A stretch of DNA of 26,479 nucleotides, from the NCBI GenBank assembly GCA_039920305.1, contig JBDSEA010000015.1, positions 1-26,479 on the forward strand. The letters are read 5' to 3'. The DNA is from DASRAJ01 sp039920305 (GTDB lineage: Bacteria; Bacteroidota; Bacteroidia; Chitinophagales; UBA10324). The position numbers and the translations under genes were made by a program. Each line of letters starts with the position of its first letter. The first letter of the stretch is position 1. Of the stretch, positions 25,258-26,479 are shown piece after piece. Below the pieces are notes generated by a model. The model had not been told where the DNA came from and searched no databases. It was given only the letters and a program-made list of their open reading frames with translations.

Positions 25258-25432
25258 TTTGGGTTCAAATTTTTTTCCGGAGAGGAATCTCTTATTCAGA
25301 TCAAAAAAAATTCCCGGAAATGATGAATGCAATTATACGATAGAATCCAACATACATGAATGAACATGAAGTGAAAATTAATAACCTTTGAAACCGGTAT
25401 CATTTAAGTTCTTTATTTTGCTGCACGGGAAG

Positions 25433-25470
25433 AAAAAATAAGAAGCCATCTCCGTAAAGACAGCTTCTTA
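25433..25470 (-). terminator. Rho-independent terminator of the lipoprotein gene 25516-26295
   Basis: On the minus strand a 13-base stem (plus-strand arms 25439-25451 and 25458-25470; 11 standard and 2 G-T pairs) with a 6-base loop is followed by six T residues (25438-25433). It begins 45 bases after the stop codon of the minus-strand lipoprotein gene. Confidence 0.85.
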
Positions 25471-25515
25471 ATCCACAAGACCATCAAACCTTGCGGCAAA
25501 ATAAAATTGCCCGTA

Positions 25516-26295
25516 TCAGTTAGTTCCAACGAGCTCTTCGTGCTCATCACCACCAACTTCGATAATAGACTTAATGTGACCCAGGCCAGGTGCATACCAT
25601 TTGTATTCCTCCACACCGGGATCCAGGGGAGTTGTTTCCAGTGTTTTCACACAATTGGTAAATGTGCCAAGGCCAATTGTAACTGTTTCATCAGTGCTTA
25701 GTACAGTGCCTTTATCTTGTGCATGACCTACATAATGTTCCTGGCGGTAGGTCTGACCAATATATTTATCGGGATCACCTGGCATTATGATACCGGCCAC
25801 CGCACCATCAACGCCATTTTGAAAGGAGCCTTCGCTGCTATAGGTTCCGTCTTCCTGCAGTGCCTTGGTATCCTCACCAAAATACCAGACATTCCCATAG
25901 ATATCCTGTGCGTACCAGTCATAGGTATCTTCCGTAAGAATTCCATCAGACATCACTTCATCGTGAATTACTTCACAGGAAATTCCTGAGATCACTTTGA
26001 TGTCATTTGTAACAGCAATGGTGACCTGTTCAGTAGTGGTGTCTCCATCCTCAACGGAAATCACCTCATAAAAAAAAGTGTCACCAGGCGTAAGCGGAAA
26101 ATACTGGTTCGTGATACCTGACACAAAATTCGCCGGATTAATAAATTTCTTGATCGGTCCCCTATCCTCTTTCAATCCGATATCAGATGCGGAAAGTGAG
26201 GTGTCACTTGCAGGATCAAGGCTTGTTTTTTTACATCCTGCCATCATGGTACTCATTACAATGAATACCATGGCTGTAATTTTAATTGTTTTCAT
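25516..26295 (-). CDS. Lipoprotein of unknown function
   Basis: The 259-residue protein begins with a lipoprotein signal (MVFIVMSTMMAGC, acylated Cys20-21 region: MMAGCKK). The mature part is acidic and beta-rich, with many aromatic residues: PGDTFFYEVISVEDGDTTTE, then TYDWYAQDIYGNVWYFGED, YRQEHYVGHAQDKG and YKWYAPGLGHIKS. The WYAQD..GNVWYFGED pattern recalls uncharacterised secreted proteins seen in other bacteria, but I cannot name a function. Two cysteines in the mature domain (SGISCEVI and FTNCVKT) could pair. It stands alone, with a terminator downstream and no gene between it and the right edge. The sequence coding MKTIK is preceded by an almost exact copy of itself (see the repeat at 26279-26307). 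Confidence 0.8.
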   Translation of the reverse strand: MKTIKITAMVFIVMSTMMAGCKKTSLDPASDTSLSASDIGLKEDRGPIKKFINPANFVSGITNQYFPLTPGDTFFYEVISVEDGDTTTEQVTIAVTNDIKVISGISCEVIHDEVMSDGILTEDTYDWYAQDIYGNVWYFGEDTKALQEDGTYSSEGSFQNGVDGAVAGIIMPGDPDKYIGQTYRQEHYVGHAQDKGTVLSTDETVTIGLGTFTNCVKTLETTPLDPGVEEYKWYAPGLGHIKSIIEVGGDEHEELVGTN

Positions 26296-26307
26296 TTTAA
26301 TTGTTTT
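26279..26307. repeat. 15-base tandem repeat across a start codon
   Basis: ATTTTAATTGTTTT occurs at 26279-26292 and again at 26294-26307, a 15-base period. On the minus strand this reads AAAACAATTAAA before the ATG of the lipoprotein gene and AAAACAATTAAA again as its codons 2-5. The period is a multiple of three, so the frame is unchanged. Confidence 0.8.
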
Positions 26308-26479
26308 TGGTTTTAGTTAGAAAAAGAAATTCAGCTGCAATACTTTATTGAATAATTATTAACACTGCAAATTTTAGATGTGAACCTGAAGAAATTCTGT
26401 AGTAATAATTTTTTAGTTGCAGGGAAATTGCTTCCAGGCAGATTTAAGAAATCATTTATTGAATGCTGAATTAAAGCTT

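Noticed and set aside
25261..25275. GGTTCAAATT resembling a tRNA T-loop.
   Set aside because: No acceptor, D or anticodon arms can be built around it, and it lies just upstream of the Rieske start in ordinary spacer sequence.
26474..26479. The window ends exactly in AAGCTT, the HindIII recognition sequence, which could hint at a clone end.
   Set aside because: A six-base site at an edge is weak evidence, and another AAGCTT occurs inside the window near 24813, which argues against an insert cut at every such site.

Overview
The window looks like a chromosomal segment of a member of the Bacteroidota, possibly near Chitinophagales/Sphingobacteriales; the rank below phylum is inferred. The evidence is two C-terminal sorting domains of the type IX secretion system (T9SS) A type (YPNPA motif), one gliding-motility-associated type B domain (NVFTPNGDG motif), Omp28-like thioredoxin-fold proteins, weak or absent Shine-Dalgarno sequences, and several promoter candidates of the TAnnTTTG type used by this phylum. 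No mobile element, CRISPR array, tRNA or rRNA gene was seen. No gene-free stretch exceeds 300 bases.

Layout. 1-2598 is the 3' part of a large T9SS-exported surface protein. 2705-3865 holds riboflavin synthase and a CxxCxxCC cysteine-cluster protein. 4010-6838 (minus) is carB, a carbamoyl-phosphate synthase large chain that starts at TTG and lacks the C-terminal allosteric domain. Its leader carries a terminator-like hairpin. 7137-11541 is a group of secreted proteins, three of them with thioredoxin CxxC motifs: a GTG-started CPPC protein with a T9SS signal, a small T9SS protein with a Cys pair, a TlpA/ResA-like WCIPC protein and a CPNC lipoprotein. 11595-16232 (minus) is a run rfbA, sugar-nucleotide epimerase/dehydratase, galE, recJ.

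16466-24811 is the most coherent part: a complete phosphate system. On the minus strand, in transcription order, are pstS, pstC, pstA, pstB, phoU, a PhoB/PhoP-type response regulator and a PhoR-type kinase. Divergent from pstS, on the plus strand, are a DUF47 PhoU-like protein and a low-affinity PiT phosphate permease. The 239-base region between the two divergent units holds two copies of a 14-base element matching at 13 positions, in inverted orientation. Each contains two TTAACA-like hexamers spaced by 5 bases, which resembles the PhoP box of Bacillus. The copy in front of the DUF47-pit unit sits where a -33 element would be. I infer that the local PhoB-type regulator controls both uptake systems from here.

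24850-26295 (minus) holds an orphan Rieske-type lipoprotein and a lipoprotein of unknown function that ends in a strong terminator. The first 14 codons in the window show that the first gene is cut by the window edge; the right edge is non-coding.
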